NCBI GenBank assembly: GCA_964017185.1
Contig: OZ024876.1
Span: forward strand, 16,132,226 to 16,196,225
Source of the DNA: Rugalucina vietnamica
Lineage: Eukaryota > Mollusca > Bivalvia > Lucinida > Lucinidae
Direction of reading: 5' to 3'
DNA length: 64,000 nt
Part shown: piece by piece, positions 31,943 through 43,789 of the stretch
Layout of the letters: each line of letters opens with the position of its first letter
Position numbering within the stretch: the first letter of the stretch is position 1
Notes under the pieces: model-generated
Databases searched by the model: none
Seen by the model: the letters and a program-made list of their open reading frames with translations, nothing else
What the model was told of the DNA's origin: nothing
Translations under genes and position numbers: made by a program

Positions 31943-33250
31943 TGAAAATCAGTAATACCAATAATACTGATAATATCGTTATAATACATATGTATGGTTT
32001 CTTTTACAAACAATGTTTTCTCAATTCCTCAAATAAACTAGGTAAAGGACTCATTTTGTGCGGCGACTTCGTCATGTCGAATAAAACGACCGCTTTCATC
32101 AATATACTTAAAAACAATTTCAAACAAGTTGGCTTCTTAAAGATCTGCTGCAAGTTGATAGAGGTGGCCTAAAACATTAATCGCAAAATATGACAGACTT
32201 ACCTTTTTCGGGAGTCTGTTTTATAAGGATTCGCTAATGTGTGAAGAGGCTTTTAATACGGGGTTTTACTAAATAACTGTATATCTTCATTTGCAAAGCT
32301 GTACAAGACATAATATTCGGTTCCATAGATATAACACGGTTTTACAAGAGGCATTATTGTCAGTTGAAAACATCTGATAGCACTGATACTGGGGTAAGGG
32401 ATAACGCATTATGACTTTAATTGTGTATATAATGACAAGTTTATCCCAGAAAATACCACTATTTGCGTTAGTAAGCTTTTAGCAGAGTGCATTTTGGAGA
32501 TAATCATACTGCACAATCGCTCTATATTGTTGTTTACGCTGATTTTGAGAAGCAATAATTTCTGTTAAAATTGAAATCATTATTTCGAGTGTAGATTCAT
32601 TTAAGAAACAAATCCCCTGTTAGACCGCAGAAACAAGCCGACAAAGTTAAGCCGTGGCCAGTGCGCATGCTCTATAAATACAAATACGTGTATTTATAAA
32701 CATGTACGTGCAAATACACTTTATGTATAAATGAGTCCCCTGGTATTTAGGTTGCTATGGCTTTAAGATTACAAAGAATGAAGAATACTAACAGTTCTAT
32801 TGAGCATTTCATTGCATTGCTTTTAATTGTGAAGAACTGCGAAATCATCGGTAATACATCTACACGCGTCTGCTCTTTTGACCATGAACTTAAATTCCTT
32901 CCCGTCTGACCCCGAGCTGCTGCACTGCCAATCACGGGATGCAGACCTGGGGTTATTAAACAGATAAATGACACAGCCTTCTCCAATATCCTGCCAATTT
33001 TCAATTTTGCACCATTGCTGTGAAATCGCATTACAAAACAGAAAGCGGCAATTAATTGCGAGAAGCGATGTCATTCAAAATATCAAATGAAATTTCTTTG
33101 CTTCTTATATATTAAATCTGGTTGTCAATCGTGATTATGTTCGTATCGCGGAAACGACCAACAGGCGTCTCGGTGGAATATTGGAATTCTGGCGCAAAGT
33201 AAGCCCCGTCATGGGAAAATCTTGGGCGTGCAGTTTGCATTTACTCCTCC
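31627..33250. other. No gene; (GA)n at 31877-31938
   Basis: Contains a GA microsatellite of about 30 units; otherwise AT-rich DNA in which I see no gene. Part may belong to the minus-strand LINE. Confidence 0.55.
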
Positions 33251-33305
33251 CATTACGAAAACTTGCCCATGCTGTATACAGATCTTTTTCAGCTGTACAC
33301 ATCAG
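33251..33305 (+). mobile_element. MITE-1 left terminus only
   Basis: CATTACGAAAACTTGCCC, then CTGTATACAGATCTTTTTCA; similarity ends after about 50 bp. Confidence 0.75.
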
Positions 33306-33997
33306 CAAAGGATAGTGCATTATGAAGAAAAGAGAATCTGTGAAGCTGTAGAAAGCGCGAGAACCGCGGCAAAGCCAAGACCAATGGTCCACCAGCACAT
33401 TCCTTGACACTGACTTGCTCTATTTGCAACCGCCGGTTTAGAGCTAGCATTGGCCTAGTCAGCCATTAAAGAACTTACCAACACAGTCAACACAGATGAG
33501 CACACAAGTTCAAGAAATAAAGATGGTCATTCTTATTATTGAGAGACAAACGACGTGACCGTATGGCCAATCTTCATTCTCAGCTGTTTACCAATTTTGT
33601 TGTACATTGTTCCGATGCAAATCCGGATTTCCATTGTTCTCTTAAAGTTTCTCCTTTCATCGCGTTTCGCTTGTTGCTTGTACAATTAACTAACACTTGC
33701 TAATGAGATAAGCATATGCAGACTAGCGTTTTATGTGCTGCGGAAACGGCCTATTGTTTCTAGATATTTTGTTATATGTGAAGAAGAACATGATCTAAAA
33801 ACAGTTGATTAACGTAAATACCACTGAGCTCATATCTGGTCTTCATTTCATTATGTAAATGCCTGGTGATAATAATACACATACGCACTTGAGTGCATAA
33901 ACACATAGCCCTCTTACTTAAAAAAAATCAAAGCCTTTTCTCTTCTGCAAAAAAAGAATTTATTTCCGCTTCTTATTAGAACTTTTCAGCTTCTTTA
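33306..33997. other. No gene recognised
   Basis: Nothing supported. Confidence 0.5.
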
Positions 33998-34204
33998 CGT
34001 CCATGTAATATACAGAAAAGTTGTAAAAATTGAAAAATAGATTTTTTTTCTTATTTTTGCTCAAAACATTGATTGTGGGTAATCACAATCTATGTTTTGG
34101 AGCAAAAAATAGGAAAAATAGATATACCCCTGCATACTCCCAGTTTTGCTATATAAAAGTGGGGTTCAAGGAGGTATATATAACATGGACATGTTTTCAT
34201 GATG
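33998..34204 (+). mobile_element. MITE-1 copy, core tip deleted
   Basis: The GC-rich arm tips are lost: GATTGTGGGTAATCACAATC joins the two stem bases directly. Second hairpin and right end (GGACATGTTTTCATGATG) are present. Confidence 0.88.
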
Positions 34205-34469
34205 TCAGAGTTTAGTTCAAGGTTGTTACGGTGCTTGATTGTATCCAGTCAAATATTGCATACCTTGTTGATCAAACAATGGAATTGGATTTACCCAAAT
34301 TGGAAATAAAATTTTCATAATCAAATGCGTAAATATTAACTCATATATAGAATGTATAGACTGGGTTGATATTATTCATTTTGTTGTATGTATATTTTTG
34401 TTTGTAATAATGTTTATATCAACACGAGACAAATAAACACACAAACACAAGCCTTGCGTTCCCTTTATG
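34205..34469. other. No gene recognised
   Basis: Nothing supported. Confidence 0.5.
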
Positions 34470-34625
34470 TGTTATAGGCAAGCAGAACAGTCCCAGGTGT
34501 GATGCTACAGAACGCGGCGTCCCATCTGTGTTCTTGGAGGAATTTTATCCAAACATGAAATAAAAAAAAAAAAATAAAATCACTCCTGATGCCACCCATA
34601 ATGTAAATGGTGCAGTAAATTTATT
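34470..34625 (-). mobile_element. TTAA-type MITE, partial
   Basis: TTATAGGCAAGCAGAACAGT, GATGCTACAGAACGCGGCG, then AAAATCACTCCTGATGCC match the family at 9849 and 11786; ends not clear. Confidence 0.45.
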
Positions 34626-34736
34626 ACACCCAATATGAAATCAAATCACATTGACAGATAAAAAGGAAACAAAGTCGTTGAAATCATTCACAAATACGAG
34701 ATGAGAAATTTATGCCTTTCCTGAAATTATTTTGGT

Positions 34737-34942
34737 CAGTTCGTACTCGTTTTGGTCAATTCGTACTCATTTGAATTGACCAAAACGAGTAAGAATCGAC
34801 CAAAGTGAGTACGAGTTGACCAGAACATGAGTACGAATTGACCAAAATGAGTACGAATTGACCAAATTTTTGAGTACGAATTGACCAAAATGAGTACGAA
34901 TTAACTTGAATACGAATTGACTTGAGTACGGATTGACCGGAA
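34737..34942. repeat. 20-bp repeat with an inverted start
   Basis: Units of GAGTACGAATTGACCAAAAT repeat about eight times on one strand; the first two units (34737-34770) are in the opposite orientation, so the left end folds back. Imperfect copies such as GAGTACGGATTGACC close the array. Confidence 0.9.
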
Positions 34943-35146
34943 ACCAAACCAATAATGACACTGGACTCACCAAAAAGATAACAATGAAAAAAGCTCACGC
35001 CATAAAAGTGTTCAACAGTTTCTTCATGTCAAACAAAAATAAAACGAAACGATGTTTTATGCATTACGACAATGCTATTTTGACAGGCAACTTAACCCCC
35101 TTTTTTACACAGGGCTTTTAACAGTCATATGTACAAAATGCTAATT

Positions 35147-35381
35147 GAGCCGCGTCATGAGAAAACCGGATTTTTGCCTATGCGAAAACAAAGGCGCAGA
35201 TCAGCTTCGCGGTAACCGCGAAGCTGATCAGCGCCTTTGTTTTCGCTGCTCGGATAGTACAATTTCTCTTCTTCCTAAATCCGAAATTTCAAGCTTCTAG
35301 CCATCTTCTGTTGCTGCACAGGCCGGTATGTGTCGGACCTGGTCGGAAACCCCGAAGACCGGTTTTCTCACGATGCGGCTC
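35147..35381 (-). mobile_element. MITE-2 copy with AATT duplication
   Basis: GAGCCGCGTCATGAGAAAAC to TTCTCACGATGCGGCTC, perfect core around GCGGTAACCGC; flanks AATT at 35143-35146 and 35382-35385. Confidence 0.93.
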
Positions 35382-35529
35382 AATTGTTAATCGTTCTTCA
35401 ATTTTTCAGACAATAAAAGATAGAAACGGTGTCACAAACTGCAATTGTTTTTGAAATTTCTCGGCAATATCAATGCGAACAATGGCACGTGTACGGCATT
35501 CTTGTCGAACGAAACGGTCGCTTATATCT

Positions 35530-35813
35530 CATCAGGATAACATGTCCATAAAATGTATACCTAATTATACCCCACTTTTATATAGTAAAACTAGGGCATA
35601 AAGGGATATACATTTTTTTTTTATTTTGATCCAAAACATAGATTGTGGGAACTCGTTAGAACCGCCACGGCGAGGCGGTTCTAACGTGTGCCCATAATCA
35701 ATGTTTTGAGCATAAATATTGAAAATATCATTTTTTTTTTCAACGAAATTTTCATTTTTTTTTTTCAGCTGAAAAAGTTCTCTCATATATTGCATCGGCA
35801 ACTTTTCGTAATG
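35530..35813 (-). mobile_element. MITE-1 copy
   Basis: CATCAGGATAACATGTCC to GGCAACTTTTCGTAATG; core stem slightly diverged (CCGCCACGGCGAGGCGG). Confidence 0.9.
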
Positions 35814-35978
35814 TTGTATAATAAACGATGTTATGTACATTTGTGTACGATACAGTGCTGTTAGGGAAGCACTTAATGTCATTTGGCATCAACTCAGCCA
35901 AACTTCATCGTTTCTTGTATGTCTGAGAGTGACAAAAATAGGTCTCAGATTTGTGAAAAATATCACTGGTGGTGAACG

Positions 35979-36152
35979 CATCTGGAAAACATGTCCATGC
36001 CTAGTATACCCCCTCGAATCCCACTTTTATATAGTTAAACTGGGCTGTACCGGGGTATACTTTTTTTTCTTTAAAACATAGAGTGTGGGTACTCTTTAGA
36101 CCAAGAAAAATATCCGAATATGTACATTCCAAGGGCTTGTTTTCATATTATG
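35979..36152 (-). mobile_element. MITE-1 copy, internal deletion
   Basis: CATCTGGAAAACATGTCC and the ACTTTTATATAGT hairpin remain; after GAGTGTGGGTACTCTTTAGA the sequence jumps to AGAAAAATATCC and a decayed right end. Confidence 0.75.
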
Positions 36153-36401
36153 TAACTTGGTTACTTGGTTTTCTTCGAACTGGGCCATGTGATCTGTAAA
36201 TAGGACATATACTTTAGTGCAATAATTGCAGGAGATATCGCATTTCGAAGTTATGATTGTAAATGCCAAATTGCAATCTACAGGAAGCAAATTACAAAAC
36301 CAATTTAATAATTTCAGCAAATGAAATGACATAACCTAGACTATAACATAAATAAATTACATTATTCAATTGAATCACAACGAGTTGTTGAGGTCTCATC
36401 T

Positions 36402-36641
36402 TCTTGCCCATGCAATAAACAGAGATTTTTGAGCTTTAAAAATTGAAACATGTTAGCTGAAAAAAATGGTATTTTTCTTATTTTTGCTTAAAACATAGAT
36501 TGTGGGTACACGATGCGAGGCGGTTCTTAAGAGTACCCATAATCTATGTTTTGGAGCAAAAATAAGAAAAATAGGTATAACCCTGCAAACCCTAGTCTTG
36601 GTTTATAAAATGGTATATGAAGGGGTATACATTTCCCGATG
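36402..36641 (+). mobile_element. MITE-1 copy, left stem shortened
   Basis: CTTGCCCATGCAATAAACAG, core with GGGTACACGATGCGAGGCGG and its right arm, end GGGGTATACATTTCCCGATG. Confidence 0.85.
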
Positions 36642-36829
36642 TTGCCAAAGCACACTTGTAAGTTAGCCTCTTCGAACCACACTCCAGAGCCATTAATATA
36701 GCGTGGCATGAGAGAAACCAACAGCTGCTAGATAGTTGGTTTCTCAATGTTTTTTGGGCACACATTCTAGTTATCTAACAGAATTCGAAATGAAAGTTAT
36801 TTCACAAAACAGTCCGCCGCCCCCCCGGT

Positions 36830-37130
36830 AATTTTGTATTACTGATCGTTCCAAGGCTATACTTCTGTTGTGGATCTAATTGTTTTGTGTTTTGGAGTCA
36901 AATTTTTGTGCTGTTTGAGCCTTACGTACGTTTTCATATTTTAGTTCAGTTCAGATAACTGAGTGGCCGCCTGTTGGGGAATAGCTGCTCACTCGGCTTA
37001 CTATATGTTTTCTTGGTATAAGTACCTAAGTGTCATTTTAGTTTTTTCCCAACTCTCGGTTTATGGAGTGGGAATTTCTTTCTGATTGCGCCATTTCCTG
37101 ATCAATGCCTCCTTGTACCTTTCTATAATA
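36830..37130 (+). repeat. F repeat, longest copy
   Basis: Unclassified dispersed repeat with ACTGATCGTTCCAAGGC, ACTTCTGTTGTGG, TTTGTGCTGTTTGAGCC, ACTGAGTGGCCGCC, GGGAATAGCTGCTCACTCGG and GGAGTGGGAATTTCTTTCTG. Other copies: 62045-62345 and 54370-54565 (reverse), about 945-1120 and 43258-43400 (partial). No ORF or terminal repeats recognised. Confidence 0.65.
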
Positions 37131-37382
37131 AGTTCCATCAAAAAATTTCATCTCCACAGTGAAATGTACCACAATTCGAGCATTCCCGTAATTCTAGACT
37201 AGATGTATCAATAAATTACATTATTCTGCAGAATCAAAAAGAGTTTCTGAGGTCTAAGGGCTCCGACGAGGCTGTCATGTACATTTGCCGATACAATCAA
37301 TTATTTCTGATGATTTATTATATCTGTCAGAATGTGTATAACTTTGTCTCGTCCAGTGTGTGGAAGAAACTTTGTTAGAATT

Positions 37383-37603
37383 GAGCCGCGATGCCAGAAA
37401 ATCGGTCTGCGAGGTGTTCGACCACGTCCAACACAAACCGGCCTGTACAGTTTCAGAAGAAGGCTACGGACTTGAAATATCGGATTTAGAAAACAAAGGG
37501 ATTGTACTATCTGTGAAGTGAAAATAAGGCGCATATCAGCTGTGTAGTATATGCAAATTTGTTTTCGCGTAAACACAAATGCGGTTTTCTCACGACGAGG
37601 CTT
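37383..37603 (+). mobile_element. MITE-2 copy, core half lost
   Basis: GAGCCGCGATGCCAGAAAAT to TTCTCACGACGAGGCTTAG; the right core arm is reduced to GTGTAGTATATGCAAATTTG. Confidence 0.8.
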
Positions 37604-37773
37604 AGATGAAAACTGGAATTATTTGTCCCGCTGTTCAGTGAGGCATTCATCTTCTATCTCAACTTAATAAACCAAAAACAAACGAGAATCTTTGTAAACT
37701 GTGCACCGGTTTAGCGTACCATCAAGATGGCATGTATAGAAAAGCTGTGGCTTACTGGGGTATACTGTGTTGT

Positions 37774-40013
37774 TTTTTAGCTCTCCTGAGGCGTTAGGCT
37801 CACAAGGTGAGCTTATAGTATGTACCCATGGTCCGGCGTCCGTCCGTCGTCCCCATCATAGTCTTCAAAGATCTTCTCCTCTGAAACCGCTTGGCCGCCA
37901 TGCCCATATATGGTAAAATCAAGATCCTGTAATGACCCTGACCTATTTTCCTGCAAGGTCAACACAGGTGGCCTATGCATTTGAATGGGGTAAACTGTTA
38001 AAATGTCATTTAAAGGGAAAATCTGCAATAAATGGGCAGTAGGATTGAATAATAATTATTCAGGAAAATAACTTGGACCTCAGGGGCTCATAAGCCCCCA
38101 CCCCGGGCAATATACATGAATATTACCATAATATTCAAACATCTTCTCCTTTGAAACCGCTAGACCAATTAAAGCGAAATTCTATATGAAGCATCTATAG
38201 CAAGGGGGATCAATGAGTATATAAAAATCCAGGTCATATGACCAAGATGGCCGCCATGCCCATATATGGTAAAAACCCTTCAAGAATCTTCTCCAGAACT
38301 GATGGACCGATTTCGAAGAAACTTGGCATGAAGCATCGATGACTCAATTACTACAGTTGACTCGACAATGGAGAATCATCGACAATCACTCGTAAAGATA
38401 TTGCAGAATTTCTTGAACCTTAGACAAAATATTATTTATTATATAACCCAGTCATTTACTTTCATCTATGCCTTGATGTTTGATATAAGAATGGAGTTAA
38501 AATTCCACCGGACAATAAAAGTAGGGTTGCTGAAACGCATGACCCCTTAACTAAGATGCCTAGTTTATTGTTCCGCAAAAAGTGACGTTAAGATAAAATG
38601 TGTTTCTTACCTCGTTTCTAAGCATTTTGTTATAACCATTTTTGCATTACTTTAATGCCTATTATCCCTAGTTATACATTATGCATGTTTTTGATAAAAG
38701 TTTTGACATTTAATGTACATATAAGCGTGGAAATGTGTACATGTAAATTCGACAGTAGCGAATTATACTTTGTATGGTAAAAGAATGTCACAAAGTACTG
38801 ATAATCTACCTTTGGAAGGCTCGCCCAGGAACAGTTTGGTTTGGTCAATGACGTAACTAATACTGGTGCAACTCGTGGTTTAACCCTCTTGATTTTAGGC
38901 TTACATTGTTTTACTAAAGCAAAAAGACATGCTTAAATCGGTATAATTGACCTTTCCGATTGGACATTTGCTGTTGACACTGAACGTAAAGCACCAAAGC
39001 ATTTACACAATATTATCTAACATCATTTAGTTTCGCATGATGATGGCACCATTTGTGTGCAAACATAACCTTCTAAAATGGTTTCCTTTGGGCTATAGAC
39101 TATTTGATTCGCCATTGTCGAGTTTGGTTCGCCATTGTCTAATGCGGGAGGTATCATATCAACAGAGTTATCTCCCATTAGGAAATTGAATGAACTGAAA
39201 TTATTATTTTCCTGTTCCACTGAGATATATTAGATGTTCTTAGTACCAAATAGGATAACATTCCTATGGTCGTATTTAAAATAATAGCGTATGACCTCTT
39301 AGTGGTTCGCCATTGTCGAGTCAACTGTACAATGTGTATATAAATCATGACCCTGTGATGACCTTGACCTATTCTACGGCAAGGACAGCATAGGTCGCCT
39401 ATGCATTTAAATGGGAAAAACTGTAAAAATGCCATTTAAAGGGAAAATCTTGCAGGAAATGGACAGTAGGTTTGAATGATAATGATTCTGAAAAGGAATT
39501 GAGCTACTGGGGTTCGTATGCCCCCACCCCGGGGCAGTTTACATGTATATCACCATGATATTTAAACATGTTCTCTGAAACCGCTTGGCCAATCAAAGCC
39601 AAATTTTATATGAAACATCTACAGAAAGGGGGGCGAATGTATATATAAATAATACAGATCACATGACCAAAGCGGCCGCCATGTCCATATATGGTAAAAT
39701 CCTTCAAAAATCGCTACAACCGGTGGACCAATTTCAACGAAACTTGGCATCGAATACTCCAGTACTACAACGTATATATAAATCACAACCTTGTGATGAC
39801 CTTGACCTATTTTACGGGGAAAAATTAGGAAATAGGCAAATTGACAGAATATTTATAATTTTGAAAAAGGAATTTGCCCCAGGGGTTATTCTGATCAAGC
39901 CCTGGGGCTGTATACATGTATATGACCATTATAGACAAACGTTATTGTTTATATACATGTATATATATCAGATCTCAGGTTAGCGTTTACAGGACCATTG
40001 GTCCTCTGGTTTT
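37774..40013. mobile_element. G element, 2.2 kb
   Basis: Starts TTTAGCTCTCCTGAGG, then CACAAGGTGAGCTTATAGTA and CGTCCGTCCGTCGTCC; ends CTCAGGTTAGCG, ACAGGACCATTGGTCCTCTG. The body repeats words such as TCTGAAACCGCTTGGCC, CAAGATGGCCGCCATGCCC, ATATATGGTAAAA and TGACCCTGTGATGACC. The 38330-39310 part is interrupted by sequence not found in other G copies. The right boundary runs straight into MITE-1 sequence. Confidence 0.75.
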
Positions 40014-40468
40014 CTTATTTTTGTCCAAAACATGAATATCACGGCGAGGCCGTTCTAACGTGTACCGACCAATGTAAGTTTCTATTTTTTGGAGCAAAAA
40101 TGTTTAAAGTATCAACATTTTTCATCAGTAAAAAAAATTTACAGCAGGAAAAACCTCTGTATATCATTACAAAAACTTGCCCATGCAATATACAGAGATT
40201 TTTTAAGTTGTAAAAAATGAAAATTTCTGTAGAAAAAAAATTTAATATTTTTCTTATTTTTGCTCAAAACATAGATTGTGGGTACACGTTAGAACCGCCT
40301 CGCCGAGGCAGTTCTAACGAGTACCCACAATCTATGTTTTGGAGCAAAAATAAGAAAAATAGGTATACCCCTGCATACCCCAGTTTTGCTGTATAAAAGT
40401 GGGGTTTAAGGGGGTATACATTGCACGGACATGTTTTCCTGATGTTGTATGGGCGTGTTTTCGTTATG
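40014..40468 (-). mobile_element. Outer MITE-1, interrupted by another MITE-1
   Basis: TTATTTTTGTCCAAAACATG to AAACCTCTGTATAT at 40164, then, after the insert 40165-40444, TTGTATGGGCGTGTTTTCG to 40468. Together these are the right two thirds of a reverse MITE-1; its left third is replaced by or separated by the G element. Confidence 0.8.
40165..40444 (+). mobile_element. Inner MITE-1, full length
   Basis: CATTACAAAAACTTGCCC to GGACATGTTTTCCTGATG with an intact core, sitting inside an older copy of the same family in the opposite orientation. Confidence 0.93.
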
Positions 40469-42003
40469 CTAAGTACTATATTGTCGACCTGGAACTTTCG
40501 ATGGCATGGGCGTATAAGCATTATTAGACATTTACAACATGGAACCCTGTCTTTAAGGCGTAAGAATCCTATATTAAAGTAGTTGGCATATTTTGTAATG
40601 AGTGGTATCAATCAACGTCCTTTTCAGCATTGCGCCTGTTTTAAACTGGGGCTGTCATAATCAGGTTGTATTTACGATATTCCAATCCCATATATCATAC
40701 TTTTTCATCAAGAATAGGCCATAAATTTATGTCTGAGATGAAGTAAACATATTTTTGACGTTGATCCAAAACGCATTGTTCCTAATAGGCCATTGGAATG
40801 CTAGCCTTTACATCGTGTTTCGCCTCTTGCCTAAGTAATTAACCAACGCGGTTGTTAATGAATGTAGCACAAGTAATAAGGTATCATAAACGATTCTGAT
40901 AGTTCGAACAGATAAAAACTACCTCTTTCTAAGCTCGCACCGAACTTGATATTTAAACAACAGGTTAAACAACAGGGAAGATTATTTGAGCAAACCATTG
41001 ATATTTGAAGGAATCAACACCTGTGAGCAAACTATAGCTGAATCAAAAATGATAGAAACAGAATCAGCGTTAACTTGCGGATTTGGTGGGGATTGTAACA
41101 AAATGAAAATGTTACAGCGGAAGAAATATAAGTATATAAGTAACACTAGGCCGGTCTTTCTACTGTTGTAAGACAGTTACCAAGTTGATATGGAGGTATA
41201 GTAAACATTTCAAAAAATGTTTAAAAGCTTCTCAAACAAGTTCGTACGAAACTTCTCAAAGGGCGTTGACACTACAATTGGGTTTTAATAGGCAATGTGA
41301 CTATTTTTGCGGTTTACAGAGGTTCAGAGAAGGTCTGTAATTGAAGATGAAGACACTTAATAAAGTCTTCTTATAAAACTAGATTTTGGGTATTCATCTA
41401 ATTGCTGTGTTGATGCAATGCAAATACTCACATAAAGAATAAAGTTTAAGAGGAAATGTACTAATAATATTCTAAAGTCATGTCTGTTTGTTGATTGTCT
41501 ATTGATATATTTACAAAAGATTCATAATTGTTTTCTATCACTGGGATTTTAAGATTTGAAACCTCGTGAAATGAACTATGAAATACTTTCAGAGGATGGG
41601 TGAGAAACATAGCAAGTTACCTTCCATTATCTTCCTGTCGATCTTTATATGATTAGTACATTAGGAGTGACCTTTGTAGAATTTATATGGGTATAAGTTT
41701 CAACTTCTTTCTTTACATGCAAAACTAATTTCCAGTGAGTTTGTAAACTCTACAAATAGAATCAATCAGTCACCTGAAAAAGTTATTCTTTTTTACCCTG
41801 AATATCTGTGAAGGACGTATCACACTTCCCTTGTTAACCTATCACCAGTGAGGATCTTCCAAGATATGATCAATATTTTGGGAACACATCCCAATGATAC
41901 TTTAAATAGCTTGAAAACAATATCGTAAGACCATCAGCAGCTTAGCAAAGAACTTAAATGTTACGTTGGCCATACTAACTCTTCCTCTGCTATACGGATG
42001 ATG
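40469..42003. other. No gene recognised
   Basis: 1.5 kb of AT-rich DNA; the largest ORF is about 61 codons. Nothing supported. Confidence 0.5.
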
Positions 42004-42140
42004 ATTCGACCAGGTCCAACACAAACCGGCCTATAGAGCCACAGAAGATGGTCAGAAGCTTTAAGTTTCGGATTAAAGAAAATAAGGGATTATGCTGTCT
42101 ATAAAGGGAAAACAAAGGAGCTGATCAGCTGTGCAGGTAT
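42004..42140 (+). mobile_element. MITE-2 middle fragment
   Basis: GACCAGGTCCAACACAAACC, AGCTTTAAGTTTCGGATT, AAAACAAAGGAGCTGATCAG; both ends are missing. Confidence 0.7.
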
Positions 42141-42506
42141 ATTCGTGATCCCAAGATAAATATACGTTGTACTTTTTTGGAGACAATTTTGTCAATAAAT
42201 TACTTCAAAAACTGTTTTAATGAAACAATGGTGCGATGCCTTTGACACTCCGAATCTGTTTATTTGTCTGCAGCTTCGTTACATTGATGATGCCACAAGT
42301 TCATAGTCAAGTGACATACATGTATTATAGTATACACTGATCATTTCATTGTCATTTAGAACAAATCAAGATACTTGTCTAACGTAAATCTCTATTATAT
42401 GGGAATAATTTGCAAATATATGGGGAAACATTGCGGTATTAGAGATAAGAATTCCTGCTGGATTTAACCTGTCTCATTGTCGAACCGGTTTATTCATTTA
42501 TTCTCA
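42141..42506. other. No gene recognised
   Basis: Nothing supported. Confidence 0.5.
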
Positions 42507-42733
42507 TCATGAGAAAACCAACTATGTGGTTTTTGAACCGGTCCGACACAAACTGATCTGTACAGTCACAGAAGCTGGCTAGAAGCTTGCAATTTTGGAT
42601 TTAGAAAGTAGAGGAATTGTACTATCCGTGTAGCGAAAACAAAGGCGCTGATCAGCTTCGCAGTTACTGCGAAGCTGATCTGCGCCTTTGGTTTCGCATA
42701 TGCAGAGTGTTGGTTTTCTCATGAGGCTGCACA
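42507..42733 (+). mobile_element. MITE-2 copy
   Basis: CATGAGAAAACCAACTATGTGG-like left part without GAGCC; perfect core around GCAGTTACTGC; right end TCTCATGAGGCTGC. Confidence 0.88.
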
Positions 42734-42806
42734 TTAATTCTTATCACAGTTGTTTCCTGTCGTATTTGGTAATGGTCTGTCTTTGAAGGGAACAGTTGGT
42801 TCTCAA

Positions 42807-43088
42807 CATTACGAAAACATGCCCATGCAATATATTATGATTTTTAAAGTTGTAAAAAAAAATGAAAATTTTCAGTAGAAAAATGTTGATATTTTTCTTA
42901 TTGTTGCTCGAAACATAGATTGTTGGTACACGTTAGAACCGCCTCGGCGAGGCGGTTCTAACGAGTACCCACAATCTATGTTTTTGAGCAAAAATAAGAA
43001 AAATAGGTATACCCCTGCGAACCCCAGTTTTACTATATAAAAGTGGGGTATAAGGGGGTATTTATTTCATGGACATGTTTTTCTGATG
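42807..43088 (+). mobile_element. MITE-1 copy, full length
   Basis: CATTACGAAAACATGCCC to GGACATGTTTTTCTGATG; core tip reads CCTCGGCGAGG. Confidence 0.93.
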
Positions 43089-43403
43089 ATAGTTTGGAAT
43101 TCTCTTAAGAGTTATTTTACTGAAATATACATGCTCTGAAATTGTTACTCGTATGTTTCGATTGATTGTGGCACCGAAAGCTAGCAATAAAATGTGCGCA
43201 TGTTTGCATAAATGTTTCGCTGTTTGTTTTATACTGATTGATTTACGTTAAGGTTACTGAGTGACCACCCGTTTAGGGAAATAGCTGCTCATTCAGCTCA
43301 CCACGTATGTTCCCTTTGAATTAGTAAATAAGTCTCGTGCTTGATTCCAAATTTGTGGCTATGTTCTGAATGGGCATCACAGTTTCCGTTAATTGCTCAT
43401 AAT
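43089..43403. other. No gene; partial F repeat at 43258-43400
   Basis: GTTACTGAGTGACCACCCG and AATAGCTGCTCATTCAGCTC match the F repeat; otherwise nothing. Confidence 0.5.
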
Positions 43404-43628
43404 GAGCTTTCACATTGGGTAACCAACAAACTCGGTTTCTGACGAACCGGCCTGTGCAGTCACAGATGCAGGCTAGTGGTTTGAAATTTCGGACTGAACA
43501 AGACGAGGGATTGTACTATCTGTGTAGCAAAACCAAAGACACAGATCAGCTGTGCAGTTACTGCACAGCAGACCTGTGTCTTTGTTTTTCTCATATGCAG
43601 ATTGTTTGTTTTCTGATACGGCGGTTCA
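43404..43628 (+). mobile_element. MITE-2 copy, diverged
   Basis: GAGCTTTCACATTGGGTAAC to TGATACGGCGGTTC; core GACACAGATCAGCTGTGCAG with its partner. Confidence 0.82.
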
Positions 43629-43789
43629 TTTAAATTTTCCTGAAGCACAGTTTTAACTTGCTCTGACCAACTCTGTGGTAACCGATATAAATGCCGCTTG
43701 CTAAATATGCTCTTGCATACATTTTCAAACCATTTATTAAAGTCAACGATTAAAGAATGTATACCCTCTTATACCCCAACCTTTATATA

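Noticed and set aside
36830-37130. F repeat as a host non-coding RNA
   Set aside because: It occurs at several places in both orientations, so a dispersed repeat is the simpler reading.
39585-39983. 132-codon ORF and similar ORFs at 47160 and 47625
   Set aside because: All are G-element monomer translations (NNPGHMTKMAAMPIYGK-like); none is conserved in frame over full monomers.
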